Shown piece by piece: positions 1 through 11,302 of a DNA stretch of 64,000 nucleotides; the stretch's first letter is position 1, and each line of letters opens with the position of its first letter. The notes under the pieces are model-generated. The model had not been told where the DNA came from. It saw nothing but the letters and a program-made list of their open reading frames with translations, and did not search any database. A program made the position numbers and the translations under genes. The DNA comes from Notospermus geniculatus. Taxonomy: Eukaryota > Nemertea > Pilidiophora > Heteronemertea > Lineidae. The DNA lies in assembly GCA_002633025.1 (NCBI GenBank), contig NMRB01000034.1:866950-930949 (forward strand), given 5' to 3'.

Positions 1-1614
1 GCTTGATTCTTTCTTCAACGTCATCACGAAACTGCACTCCGGATACCTTGGTTCAGTGCATAAAAGACCATTATCGTAACACCAGTTGATTGTCTTTCTT
101 TTGCTGCATAATACCTCGTTCAACAAGTAAGCGTGTGTCATTCGAACCCTCTCTCTATACATGATGTCTTGTAACTTGGCCTCCGAGGATTATCCGTTAA
201 AAGGATCTCACGAATGCTGAGTGAAACGTGCTCTCCTAACTTTCTTTTCTTAGACATCTTCACCAACTGACTGCCGCAATCTATACTGCTTCACCTTCAG
301 GCGCACAGTCTCAGCACTAATTCCTTCTGTTGCTTTATCCAGTGAGTTTTGACAATTAGGCCCCTAGTCTACCCTATAGAGTCTATTCATAGTTTTCATT
401 CCAGACGTTTGTTTGTCGAACATTTCCAAAACGAATATCGCACAAAATATTTTTATCCCACACAAATATTACATCCATAAAAATTTAAGTTACACGGCAA
501 AGGATGGTATACTTAGTATGTTTTAGCATTGTTTTAGATAGAAATATTTCAAATGATCAAGTGGCACAACTGCGCCTTTGTCATGTCATGCATGTACAGC
601 ATCGCCCCAGAGCCAAATGGGGATACCATGCTACATGCAAGTTCATGGTTGCTGCGCAGAGAAGGGAATCTGTCCACCCTTTTTTCGTGGCTAAGCAGAG
701 ATCATACCAATGCTAATCAGCATTGCGTTATTTCTGGCAAACCGAGCTATTTGGAAAGCCTACACTTTTAGATCGATGCTTTTAGTTCATGCGAAAGATC
801 GAACATCATAATAGGCCGAGTTGTGTACAAATAGGGATAGCCTAGGTTTCAATATTTATAACAGACTTGTAAGCTTTACGTACAAATACGGTCTCTCATT
901 GACGGCCAGATGAAGATGATTTCAGGCCTACACATAGTGAGCAAGTTACACGACCGAACTGTAGTCTTCAAGCATCAGTTATGTCAGTTGCATGAATTTG
1001 TCTTCTTTATGAGAATACTCCGGCGTTGTTGTTCGACTTTGGACCTTCGGTATCGGCCACACAAAGGGTATAGCTTCTGACCATCAGCATCGTTGGACTA
1101 TCACAGTTGGCGTAGTCTGCAGACCTTAACCAAAATAATTAGGCCCTAGTCGGAATTGAGGAATGCATGCTGAACTAATTAAAGTTGGCTGTTTTCTTTC
1201 AAAGTGACTGGGTTAAGTGAAGACATTCGATACGAGCGATATTCATTGTCACGATTCGTAACCTTTCTGCAGAACCCCCTTGGAGCAGAAACGTCTGCAA
1301 GAACATGGATTTTGTGTACTTCTTTGTAACAACTTCGATGGTCATCGACCTCAGAATTACAGTTGCCTTTTGTATTGTAGTAACACCACAATAACCACAA
1401 TAGCAGGGTTTGGAGTTTTAACTCGATGGGCTTTGGGGCTTTAAACATGGCATTTTCTTACTTCTACGACACCTGGTTTGTGTGATTTTTGCTGGTCTAT
1501 CCCCACGAAAAAATAAAGAGTACGCTATAATTGATATCGGCCGAATTTTGAAGACATTATAATCAAATTATATACTTCGACGGTGTCGAAATCGAAATTT
1601 CAAGAAGGGTCATC
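1..1614. other. no gene recognised
   Basis: I see no coding region, RNA gene or repeat with clear ends here. The short reading frames have no recognisable domain and no supporting splice pattern. The sequence is AT-rich, like the intergenic DNA elsewhere. It may hold the promoter and 5' UTR of the GPCR that starts at 1615. Confidence 0.5.
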
Positions 1615-2121
1615 ATGGCAACGACCATGTTTGTCAGTAATTCAACATTTGTTGGCTCCGTCGGGGACAGTTCGCTGTTATACACTGTAGATATCATTGT
1701 CTACATTATAACAGTTCCCATTCCAGCGTTTCTTATTGTTGCTGGGCTAATTGGTAACTTGCTCAGCTTTCTCTTGATGAATCAGAAGAAGTATGAGAAG
1801 AGTACCACATGTTTTTACATGCGCAGTATCGCCGTATTTGACAGTGTGTACATCTATGGTCGGATGATTTTACGGTATCTGCTGGTAATTGCGCCACAAC
1901 TTTTCAAAAACAGCACGATAAAGCATTCGTTTTGCTTATATTACCAGGCAAGCGTTGAGACAGGTATGATACTCTCTCCACTGGTACTGGTCGCGATGAC
2001 TTTCGACCGCTTCATCGCCCTGACGTGGCCTTTACAAGCAGCAAGAGTATGCACCATGCGCAAGGCGAGAGTTACTGTTTTGGTCATTCTGATGGGTGGT
2101 ATTACTCTTGGTCTTGTTAAT
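1615..2121 (+). CDS. rhodopsin-like (class A) GPCR, truncated
   Basis: The frame encodes the first half of a seven-transmembrane receptor, expected at the plasma membrane. A short N-terminus with two N-glycosylation-type sites precedes TM1 (about residues 27-55), which carries the class A GN motif in GLIGNLLSFLLM. TM2, TM3 and the start of TM4 follow. TM3 ends in the DRY-equivalent DRFIAL and is followed by WPL. The ATG is in a good context (CATCATGGC). After about 169 codons the frame runs into an N followed by a poly-C tract, an assembly defect. Beyond it, another frame reads NTCIIPRGDNYVLNDTLP, plausible for extracellular loop 2 with its conserved Cys, up to about 2220. TM5-TM7 were not found. 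The pattern resembles invertebrate orphan peptide receptors, but the ligand cannot be inferred. It is either a gene broken by assembly or a pseudogene. Confidence 0.8.
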
Positions 2122-4113
2122 NCCCCCCCCCCCCCCATTTCGAGGCAATACATGTATTATTCCAAGAGGGGATAATTACGTTCTCAACGACACCTTACCC
2201 TCGAGAAGCATCTTTCACGATGGCCGTGCACATCCAACGTAGGTGCAAGTAGGCGAACATTGAATCCAAACGAATTAACGGGTATCAAATGCCAAATGAT
2301 ACAGGGTGAGTTCAGTGTAACACTTTTTCGAAAAGAGACATACCAGGGATTCTGAGCAGGTGTAAAGGGAAAGAATGTTCCCAGGAAAAACTGTCCCAGG
2401 AACAAAACATCCTATTGTTACACTCTAATCTCTGGGGATTGGTTTTCAATAGTCATGCCGCTTATTCCGTCATTCAACAATAGAAGTGGACACTTTTTAC
2501 AGGGGGACACTCTGTACCGTTACAGGTGTGTAACTTGTAACTGCCATCTCCTGTTGTATTGAGTATTGTATTGATTATGTATACTATAATTGATGGTGGC
2601 ACTTTAAGTTCGAACGCTAACTCCTCCGTGGTTTCTGATCAAAATGGCACCATTTTCACAGGGAGTGTTGAGAGTTACATGGGGTGATCCTTAAAGGAGC
2701 TGGACGTCCAAGTTGTAAACACTCACTCACTGGTTCTCTATCCACGCGACGCCTGCGGTGCTGCCACCTATTGTCGGTGATATGTACTGACGTGAATATC
2801 GTGAGTGAGTTGCATCGGACCAGGAACCAGTCTAACGATCATGCCGGGGCGCTACTGGTGCTGCCACCTGCACGAAGGAATAAAACTAGTTTGCCGACCA
2901 TGTTTGTAAACAAGCCAGCTTGTTTACAACTTCGGCGTCTAACTCCTTTAAGTGGGAGGCATTTTTTTAGCCATTTTTATGCCATCCTCTGGTCAGACGA
3001 CATATGCATCATGCCATGTGAGTATGTGCTCGCCACGGGTATCATGCTAGTGACATTCAAAAGGGTGTAGGCTTTTGTGAGAAGCACTCTGAGTCTCCGC
3101 CCCACCAGATAACTTGACCTAGGAATTGCGATTACCCCCCTCCCCCCCCCCTCCACAACAGTTTCTTGATTTTAAAACCTTCGACATTATTCGGCGCGAC
3201 TCTTTGCCGCGATTGGTAGTGGTAGGAGATTCGCGACGTGTAGTGCAAAAGGGGCTGTCCACACGATATGACTAGTCATAGTCTTCTGATGCTGTACTGT
3301 AACCCCAGTTNGGCACAAAGTTTCTGAGCCCAGGTACGGAGGACGGAATAAAAATAAAAAAAAACTTAGGTTAAGTTCACTTTTTTCATTTTCAGCTTTA
3401 GAATGACAAGTTAGACAAATCGGAGGAAATAAAAAACCAAATAAATTCTTTATAAATGCCTCTTTTCTGCTTCTTTCCGTCCTTGTTGCTGGGAAATAGT
3501 GTTGGTTTTATTTATTTTTAGCTGTCCTGACTGCTAATCCAAGGTCGGCGAGAATAAAAATGACTCCATTTATTCGTTTTTTTCTTAGAAGACCTCATTT
3601 GAACTTCGGAGGCAATAAAAGAAACTGATTTTCCCAATTTTATTTTTTTTCCGGAATGGCATTTTGCCACGTCGGCGGGCCCGTAAACCAAAGAATAAAA
3701 AAAGTGTGGCCCAAGCAACAAACCAAAAAGCCTGATTTCCACTCACTTCATTTCATTCTACCAACGACAACAATAAACAGGACAGCGAATCATAGTATTG
3801 AGGGCAGTCGGATGCAAAATCGTGGATACATTATTCCCTATAGTATGATGACGTAATCCTATCCCTAACCCTGATCTTTCCAGTCGGCCGATCAGAATAA
3901 TTGTTACTGAGTAACAAGTTCACTGATTGGTTTGCACGTTTTTTGCCCTCCAATCAGTGTCACGGGTCGGTACGGTAGTACTTTGCACCTGCTGACAAAA
4001 CTAAGATGTCAATTGGTTTATCTGGCCATAGGCCCCATTGATCGAATTGGTCGGCGTTTCGTAATGTGCCAGCTATTTATGGCGATCTAAGGTTCGCTGG
4101 TTCATTCGCAACT
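2122..4113. other. no gene recognised; poly-C and lone-N joins
   Basis: Lone Ns sit at 2122 and 3311 and homopolymeric C runs at 2123-2136 and 3136-3152. A short inverted repeat (TTGTAAACAAG/CTTGTTTACAA) lies near 2904-2929. Several AATAAA words occur at 3420-3790 with no coding region upstream that would give them meaning. I see no domain in any frame. Confidence 0.4.
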
Positions 4114-4188
4114 CAACAGGGTAACGCCGTCCCTGGCGCATAGATAAATTTATCTATGCGTCAGGGAAGGCGTTACCCTCTTGTGTTG
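4114..4188. repeat. near-perfect hairpin, about 37-bp arms
   Basis: The left arm begins CAACAGGGTAACGCCGTCCC and the right arm returns through GGCGTTACCCT to TTGTGTTG. They meet at GATAAATTTATC with essentially no loop. The arms differ at only a few positions. No gene flanks it. It could be a small foldback element or a structured RNA. Confidence 0.75.
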
Positions 4189-5420
4189 TACCCATGCGGG
4201 TTGGTGCTACGTTGGCGTTGCATCAGAGCAAACGTGAAGTACGATATTCTGGTATTTGGGCTGTCTGATGGGAGTTCTACTCCTTAGAACCGTGTTTCCT
4301 ATTTTCTATTTCTATGCCGTGTAAGGTCTTTTAAATTCAATCTCATGCCCACTTCTGGTTCATGTAATTTCAGGTGCTCATATACGACCTTTTTTTGCCT
4401 ACCCGGCAACGGAAAACTTTGTTCTCAGAATACATGAGTTTTTCCACTACGAATTACTTGTTCTTCGTCGTTCCTGTTGCTGTACGTGACAATCGGCTGA
4501 ATTTCGCCGGTCAGTCCTGCAACGGTGTCCGCACCTTTAATATGACGAAACCACAACCACGTTGGACCAAGAATTCAAAGGAAACTGAAACGACATTTAC
4601 GAAAAAATATAGGGAATATCACAGGCATCAAACTTATCAGATATCATTGACAAAAGAGAACTATAAAACAGAGAATCAGTTGACTTGTCGAAGGTCGAGT
4701 TCAGGCACGTTTTGATAAGCCTACAGTTGCCTCATTGTTCCCACACTGTTACCACTGGGAACTACATCGTTACGCAGAGATGACATTTGCACTCAAACCA
4801 TCGCTGAAAAGTGCACTTAAGTGCAAAAAGTGAAGGGACGGTCGGTCAGCGTATAGTCATCTCCTGCAGGTGAGGTTCCCAGGGAGAAATTACGACAGTA
4901 GGGGCGGCTGATCAAACCGCGCAGACATCGTAAAGTGTGACGTCGAATCCAAGGAGAAGGTGGCCTCTGGGTACCAGACCGCACAAGGAGGCATTGATAG
5001 AGGAACCATAATTATATCGCATCGTTGATCAGAACAAAAAATTGCTCAGTATTTCTGGGTGAAGGATGATGGGTTTGCGTTGGAGGTCAGCGGAATAGTG
5101 TATTAAAGGGATATTCGACAAAAAACTGGATGACTAGATTTACTGGCTTGTGACACATTGCTCACCGCCACCTGAACTAGTTCATTACTATGAAATGCTG
5201 AAGCGGAATTTGTTCAAGTTTGATTTTTCGTTCAAGATTTGAAAAAAAATCATAGTCCAAAAATTAGTTTTCATAACATAATAAAAAAACATTGTCCAAA
5301 AATTTTATTGTAAAATCCCTCCTTTTACTAAACTGAAAAAATTACAGACTTATGGAGGCTCTGCAATGACGTCATCCCGGCAGCCATTCTGGGGCCAGGT
5401 GCACAAAAATCCCCAACCTA
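4189..5420. other. no gene recognised; holds one transposon end
   Basis: No frame here has a recognisable domain. A 113-codon frame at 4374-4715 has no family resemblance and no splice support. At 5108-5185 there is a degenerate copy of the terminal repeat of the 18613-19414 element (see separate entry). Confidence 0.4.
5108..5185 (+). repeat. solo terminal repeat of the MULE-like family
   Basis: GGGATATTCGACAAAAAACT followed by GGATGACTAGATTTACTGG and a CACCGCCACCTGAACTAG stretch matches the terminus of the element at 18613-19414, which begins GGGTATTCGAAAAACCTGG. No partner end was seen nearby. It is probably a decayed or truncated copy. Confidence 0.6.
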
Positions 5421-5686
5421 ACGTGTCGTTAATTTAACTTTTCACGTTCAAGTCCCAAAAATTACGTTAGCTAACACAACCTGAAAATTCAGCTGTTCAG
5501 CTAACGTTGGATTTTTAGTATCTATTAGTATCTATCGCTTTTAGTATCTATTACTTGTATCTCCTTCTTCATGTGACCCCTCGCATAACAAAACTGTTTG
5601 GGTTCGGAGACTGTTTGGGCTACTCGCAGGGTACTGATCGACGTCTCCTTTAACCTGGGCCATTGAACTGTCTTTTTTTTAAAGAT

Positions 5687-5790
5687 GGGGATTTGGCCTA
5701 GTGATTTAAGGCGTGCTGCCCCTTAGTGCTGGCGATTGATGCCTCATGCGAGGGTCCGTGGGTTCGAATCTGGAAGAAAGACGTGATGAC
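5687..5790 (+). mobile_element. tRNA-derived SINE head (copy 1)
   Basis: A pol III internal promoter is visible. An A box (TGGCCTAGTGA, 5694-5704) and a B box (GGTTCGAATCT, 5761-5771) are separated by a spacer as long as in Leu/Ser-type tRNAs. It is unlikely to be a functional tRNA, because a proper acceptor stem cannot be closed around GGGGATT and GGAAGAAAG. A near-identical copy occurs at 8905-9010 within the duplicated block. The downstream body and tail are not delimited. Confidence 0.65.
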
Positions 5791-5944
5791 TTTCACCTTA
5801 GAAATCAGTGTCTATTTCTTATCACTTATGTTAGTTGCAATGGAATTTATTCCCAATTCCCACTGACATTAACTATTTCTTGCACAGACGCACGTATATT
5901 TACAGAACCCTCTGTCTGTGTTATATAAATTCTCTGTAGAATTA

Positions 5945-6123
5945 TAATAAACAAGAAGTCAATCTCCAGAATTCACGAATTTTCGACCCCAACCGGGGTC
6001 TTTTTCAAGTGGAACTTTACAATCTGAAACTCTTCAGGCGGAGTAGATGGGACCTTCCCGTGGAGGAGCTAGTGATGTGGGACTGGGAGGGCAAGGAGAT
6101 GCAAAGTTGACATTTCCGACCTC
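5945..6123 (-). mobile_element. short retroelement insertion with 14-bp target duplication
   Basis: This 179-bp segment is flanked by direct repeats TCTCTGTAGAATTA (5931-5944 and 6124-6137) and is missing from the otherwise matching copy 2 (near 9150), which has the target only once. It contains a GACCCC/GGGGTC palindrome next to CGAATTTTC. On the minus strand it reads as a hammerhead-like core with AAGA in place of ATGA, then a hairpin, then GAAA. A related segment is at 14960-15060. A 14-bp duplication suggests target-primed retrotransposition. Assignment to a Penelope-like element rests on the motif alone. Confidence 0.7.
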
Positions 6124-6139
6124 TCTCTGTAGAATTACG

Positions 6140-6760
6140 TGTGTAATTGGCAAAAACCGTTGGAGCTACAGCAATGGTATTTGCACCCAATCTGTTGCAA
6201 CATGTTGGGCATAGAAGCATCATGCTGTTTTGCCAAAAATCAATTTTAATTAATTAAGAGAAAAATGACATTTTGTAAAATGACTTTTTTCACAATTTTT
6301 GAAAAATCGTCCGATTTCAAATTTTCTTTCTTCGTTACATTCAACTTGCCTGACTGACCACATCTGCAACTTTTCCCTTTTAAAATATCAAGAGAAAACG
6401 CCTCTTTTCGCATTTTGCAGCAAAATAAATCCCACTCATACAGTCAAGCAGACAACACCTCTGGGAGAGCCCCTCTTACCAGGGAATCTTGGCGTCATAA
6501 CAGACTGTGATCAACAAAACCTGTGGTCTCCCAAGACTCTAATTATATTGATAATATGACCTAACTTCCTTTTACAATAAAAGCCAATTCATGGTATTGA
6601 TGAGGTCAGTGTCACTTCCCATTTGGTGCATAACGTGAGAACTGAACTGGAACAGCCCCGGTGTAAAAGAAATGCAGATGTTGGTCAGTCAGGCAAGTCG
6701 AATATAATGAAGAAAGAAAATTTGAAATCGGAAAATTTTTGAAAAATGGTCAAGAGTACC
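6140..6760. mobile_element. long-TIR MITE family A, partial copy
   Basis: This matches parts of the complete element at 12603-13594, including GGTATTTGCACCCAATCTG and the AAAATCGTCCGATTTCAAA segment. It stops near 6760, where copy 2 continues into the right terminal repeat. It has no coding capacity. Confidence 0.65.
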
Positions 6761-7601
6761 CAAAGATGATCAGTCCATCATCATCGCCATTTACTGCGCG
6801 GTTGTTCCCAAAACCTAGGGCAAAAGTGCTCATGTCCCTGTCCCCACTTATTTCTGGCAAGAACAACGATTTTTGAACAAAAATATCCCGCGTCCGATTC
6901 ACATGCCGCTAGACCGAACACTTTCCTGATCAGAAGACCGGGTACCAGTCTAACATGCCGCCATTTTGGACGAGTAAGTTTTTCGCTACCCTCGATTGGT
7001 CGTGGGTTGGTCGGGCCGGGTTGGGTAGATTCGACGTCATCTTTGTTACAAAGTTAGGCAACTCCGGTCGATTTTGCAATTCGTTTGTAACTCGGGTCGC
7101 CCGAGTTCAACTCGAGTTACAATCGAAGTCAGCCCATGATGTAACTGTGAAGAACGTAGGCTGAGGCTGTGCAATTAACAACTTCCCTTCCCACTGCTGT
7201 GCATTCGTGACTCTCACTGTGGCAGAGAGACTAGGCATTATCTATCACAGAGCTGTTGCTACCAGTTTAAACCCAGCACTAGCAGGGAACAAGCGAACTA
7301 AAAAGCAGTGTGCAGAGGAGCATCGAGGAAAAAAATTCCTTCCAACAATGACGCAGTTGGATGAAAGTTCTATCTCCACTTCGTTGTAAAGGTTTTGAAT
7401 GGCATTATCAGGAAGGGTTCAGAATAATTTGAATGATACACCATGCACCACAAAGATGTGTGCACTACTTGCCATCCACAACATAGTGAAGTAATTCAGT
7501 ATTGCACTCAGGAGTGCATACGGCTGGGACAAATCAATTTTGCAGAAACCCTTCCGTTTGGCTTTCTTCATGTAGTCTAATAACTTAGGGCCCTTCTCGT
7601 T

Positions 7602-7772
7602 AACCCTTTGGGGACTAATCTCGCCCTGAGGCACACAGCCAGCTTATCAAAATTGCGAGGAGACAAGACATTCAAATGCCCATCGTGTAAAATGAGTTTA
7701 GATCGTGACCTCAACGGTGCTATCTATCATATTCAGAAAGCCTCTGAACGACATTTTTCACAGCAGAACTAA
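7602..7772 (+). pseudogene. Fanzor/TnpB-like nuclease, C-terminal remnant
   Basis: The open frame ends at a TAA at 7770-7772. It contains KTFKCPSCKMSLDRDLNGAI, followed by a short tail. This matches the C-terminal zinc-ribbon half (F-x-CPxC) followed by the RuvC-III motif DRDxNGA. That combination is diagnostic of IS200/IS605-type TnpB and its eukaryotic relatives, the Fanzor RNA-guided nucleases. The first CxxC pair of the ribbon and the RuvC-I and RuvC-II segments are absent, so only about the last 45 codons survive. The catalytic Asp of RuvC-III (in DRD) is intact. The fragment sits inside the TTAA-flanked element. Confidence 0.65.
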
Positions 7773-7865
7773 ATAAAACAAATTTTCATAAATGTACGTG
7801 GTTGACTCGCCACGAGATCATTTATTATATCCATTAGGGACATAATTTATGTCGTCTCGAAAGAG
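7604..7865. mobile_element. TTAA-flanked 262-bp element carrying a Fanzor-like remnant
   Basis: The element lies between TTAA copies at 7600-7603 and 7866-7869 (GTTAAC on both sides). The paralogous site near 11408 contains a single uninterrupted GTTAAC, so insertion and a TTAA target duplication are directly visible. Its ends, CCCTTTGGGGAC on the left and CTCTTTCGAGAC read inward from the right, form a weak inverted repeat. TTAA duplications are typical of piggyBac- and Kolobok-type transposons. It is far too short for a transposase and looks like an internal-deletion derivative. Confidence 0.75.
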
Positions 7866-8904
7866 TTAACAACCGAATTCATGGCAGCCTCAATGTCATA
7901 CCCCTCCTTTAAAAGCTTGAAATGACTGAGCATGAACTGCTTTTCAAAAAGAAATGGATCCATCAACTCCCCGACTGGCACAGACTTGTTTATCAGTGAC
8001 CTCTGGTCTGCAAAGGTAGACGCCATGTAATCACCCACTTTCGAAAAGTACCAGTCCTTCTCCCAGTGGTGTTCTTTCATCCACCGCCTTTTTTCAGTAA
8101 TATCCTCCAGATCATCAGTACAGAACCGCCAGGTACACAATCCTGGTTGCCACTACCAGTGATACTACCCCCGGTTTTCATTTTCTTTGCTTGTTTACTT
8201 TGACCATCAGGACTGCATTTTCGCATTTCATTGTAGAGTTCATTTTCAGTTTCTATGGCAAGACTTGTCGCCCCTGTGCCTACAACTTCACCGTCAATTT
8301 CATCCCTAATAACGTCTTCGGATATTTCGAGATCATCTTCATAGCAAATTTCCTGACGTTATACCTCAAGCACTGTGTTGTTTTATGCAGCGCCAGAATT
8401 TCGGTGCTATGTCAACAAATCAGTGACCTTCCGACCAGCTGATTTGTTGTCCTGCACTACACTTCTTAATCAAGGTGCCTTGTCCCATGGAATAGTCGAT
8501 CAGCCCAGTACTGTTCTGCCTGACACCAGTTGACACTGAACTCCTAACCTATTCATTCAGATCAAAACCAAGGCTCTGATTCCCAGGAAGGTCATCAGAT
8601 TCACTCGACATAACTGTAACTTTCTCTGAAATAAACACACGACCCAATGTTCATAATCATAATTTAACTTTTCACGTTAAAGTCCCAAAAATTACGTTAG
8701 CTAACACAACCTGAAAATTCAGTTGTTCAGCTAACGTTGGATTTTTAGTATCTATTAGTATCTATCGATTTTAGTATCTATTACTTGTATCTCCTTCTTC
8801 ATGTGACCCCTCGCATAACATAACTGTTTGGGTTCGGAGACTGTTTGGGCTACTCGCAGGGTACTGATCGACGTCTCCTTTAACCTGGGCCATTGAACTG
8901 TCTT

Positions 8905-9010
8905 TGGGGATTTGGCCTAGTGATTTAAGGCGTGCTGCCCCTTAGTGCTGGCGATTGATGCCTCATGCGAGGGTCCGTGGGTTCGAATCTGGAAGAAAGA
9001 CGTGATGACT
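8905..9010 (+). mobile_element. tRNA-derived SINE head (copy 2)
   Basis: A box TGGCCTAGTGA (8913-8923) and B box GGTTCGAATCT (8980-8990). Nearly identical to the copy at 5687-5790 because it lies in the duplicated block, so it does not represent an independent transposition. Confidence 0.65.
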
Positions 9011-9164
9011 TTCACCTTAGAAACCCGTGTCTACTTCTTATCACTTATGTTAGTTGCAATGGAATTTATTCCCAATTCCCACTGAAATTAACTATTTCTT
9101 GCACAGACGCACGTATATTTAGAGAACCCGCTGTTTGTGTTATCTAAATTCTCTGTAGAATTAC

Positions 9165-9971
9165 GTGTGTAATTGGCAAAAACCGCTGGAGCTACAGCAA
9201 TGGTATTTGCACCCAATCTGTGGCAACATGTTGGACATAGAACCATCATGGTGTTTTGCCAAAAATCAATTTTAATTAATTAAGAGAAAAATAACATTTT
9301 GTAAAATGACTTTTTTCACAATTTTTGAAAAATCGTCCGATTTCAAATTTTCTTTCTTCATTACATTCAACTTGCCCGACTGACCACATCTCCAACTTTT
9401 CCCTTTTAAAATATCAAGAGAAAATGCCTCTTTTCGCATTTTGCAGCAAAATAAATCCCACTCATACAGTCAAGCAGACAACACCTCTGGGAGAGCCCCT
9501 CTTACCAGGGAATCTTGGCGTCATAACAGACTGTGATCAACAAAACCTGTGGTCTCCCAAGACTCTAATTATATTGATAGTATGACCTAACTTCCTTTTA
9601 CAATAAAAGCCAATTCATGGTATTGATGAGGTCAGTGTCACTTCTCATTTGGTGCATAACGTGAGAACTGAACTGGAACAGCCCCGGTGTAAAAGAAATG
9701 CAGATGTTGGTCAGTCAGGCAAGTTGAATATAATGAAGAAAGAAAATTTGAACTTGAAATCGGAAGATTTTTCAAAAATGGTCAAAAAACTGATTTTATA
9801 AAATGGCATTTTTCTCCTAATTGATTAAAATTGATTTCTGGCAAAATACCATGGTTATGTGTCCAACATGTTGCTACAGATTGGGTGCAAATACCATTGC
9901 TGTAGCTCCAACGGTTTTTGAAATATTTAGGAAAACTTGCTGTCTTTTTACTTTCCTACAAGAGTGTACAT
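9165..9971. mobile_element. long-TIR MITE family A, copy lacking its left end
   Basis: The right terminal repeat is present, ending CCTACAAGAGTGTACAT at 9971. Internal segments match the complete copy at 12603-13594. The left terminus is replaced by unrelated sequence at about 9165. Confidence 0.65.
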
Positions 9972-10063
9972 ACCAACCAAATAGAGCTGTCAGCAAGAGT
10001 CATCTGCTAAAGCTTAAGACCACCCATCTTATAGATTGCGAACCGATGCAATGATTAAAAAAT

Positions 10064-10258
10064 GAGTGTAACACCTTGTTGTAGATCAACTGTTTATTGG
10101 TCCGAGGACCCGATACAAGCTTTCGACACTTACTGTGTCTTCATCAGGTATGTAGGATACCTTCATCAGGATACCTGATGAAGACACAGTAAGTGTCGAA
10201 AGCTTGTATCGGGTCCTCGGACCAATAAACAGTTGATCTACAACAAGGTGTTACACTC
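10064..10258. repeat. large palindrome with hammerhead-like cores in both arms
   Basis: Two 88-bp arms (10064-10151 and 10171-10258) are inverted copies around a 19-bp spacer. The arms include GATCAACTGTTTATTGGTCC and CCCGATACAAGC. Reading the right arm on the plus strand gives CTGATGA (10175-10181), a stem pairing GACAC with GTGTC, then GAAA (10198-10201). This is the core order of a type I hammerhead ribozyme, with one extra A before the stem. The left arm gives the same core on the minus strand. Hammerheads occur in terminal repeats of Penelope-like retroelements. Stems I and III are not convincing by eye. Confidence 0.6.
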
Positions 10259-11302
10259 GTTTTTTACGTATTTCTAAGATCAACACGGCAACCTACCAAC
10301 TATCTATCTTGATGCAATGATTGGTAGCCAATAAATTGTAGTGGCAATCATGCTGTAAAATAATGCAATAATGCAATGAGAGAGCACTTATAAATTTATG
10401 GGTGATCGTAAACATCTGCTAACAACTGTGCCTTACCATTAATACCCAAATCTCAGTCCGTCACTGGGCTGTCGGCTGTCGTGGAGACTCTGGCGCGAGA
10501 ATGGCTGAACAGTTACACAAATATAACAGTTCAAGGGTTCTACTAATATGTGGAGCCTTTGAACTTCTTAGTGCCTATGGCTTTTACCTTTCATTTCTGG
10601 TGCAGGGGTCATGCCTCCCCTTCCCGTTCTCTCCGGGTGTCCTTTATTATACTTAGCAGCAAAGTTTCCCTACAGTATTGAGTAGGTGTATGGAAACCGG
10701 CGGGAGCGGGACGGTGAGGCATGTGCCCTGCTTCTGTCTTTGTTTGGTTTTTCGTTTCTACTTTCGCCATCTTGATTTAGAAAACGTTTTTGTATTTCAC
10801 GGGAGAGAACGGTGATAGGCGTTTCGCCTGTTGTTCAATCCCCTTCACTTCTTGTGAATAAAATACGTTTATATAAAAAAAACCCAAATCTACACGCGAT
10901 GAGGAGTCATGATTCTCAGTTCTCAGTCGTCCAATACACCATGATGTAACTGTGAAGAGAGTAGGCTGAGGCTGTGCAATTAACAACTTCCCTTCCCACT
11001 GCTGTGCATTCGTGACTCTCACTGTGGCAGAGAGACTAGGCATTATATCTATCACAGAGCTGTTGCTACCAGTTTAAACCCAGCACTGGCAGGGAACAAG
11101 CGAACTAAAAAGCAGTGTGCAGAGGAGCATCGAGGAAAAAAAGACCTTCCAATAATGACGCAGTTGGATGAAAGTTCTATCACCACTTCGTTGTAAAGGC
11201 TTTGAATGGCATTATCAGGAAGGGTTCAGAATAATTTGAATGATACACCATGCACCACAAAGATGTGTGCACTACTTGCCATCCACAACATAGTGAAGTA
11301 AT

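Larger units (their letters stand above)
7419..8612 (-). pseudogene. decayed gene of unknown family, interrupted by a TTAA element
   Basis: On the minus strand a Met (about 8612) starts MSSESDDLPGNQSLGFDLNE, followed by an in-frame stop. Coding-like segments follow in shifting frames: ENELYNEMRKCSPDGQSK, TEKRRWMKEHHWEKDWYFSK, FLFEKQFMLSHFKLLKEGYD, then DYMKKAKRKGFCKIDLSQPY after a 262-bp insertion. The segment around PFLFEKQ..SHF recalls a conserved C-terminal motif in invertebrate and fish SAM-domain-type proteins of unknown role. That is only a faint memory match. The second copy at 11303-11575 lacks the insertion, which shows the segments on either side were contiguous. At least one stop and one frameshift indicate a pseudogene. 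Confidence 0.6.
5421..8640. repeat. segmental duplication, copy 1
   Basis: This block is repeated in direct orientation at about 8661-11585. Shared in order are a block starting TTTAACTTTTCACGTT, a tRNA-derived SINE, an A-rich long-TIR element, and the decayed gene with its flank (7134-8030 matching 10941-11575). Copy 1 alone has a 179-bp insertion (5945-6123) and a 262-bp insertion (7604-7865). Copy 2 alone has the palindrome at 10064-10258. The two copies therefore date each other's insertions. Confidence 0.75.

Noticed and set aside
5694-5771. Possible functional tRNA gene (A and B boxes present)
   Set aside because: The acceptor stem and anticodon arm cannot be folded properly, and a near-identical copy lies in the duplicated block. 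Best explained as a SINE promoter.
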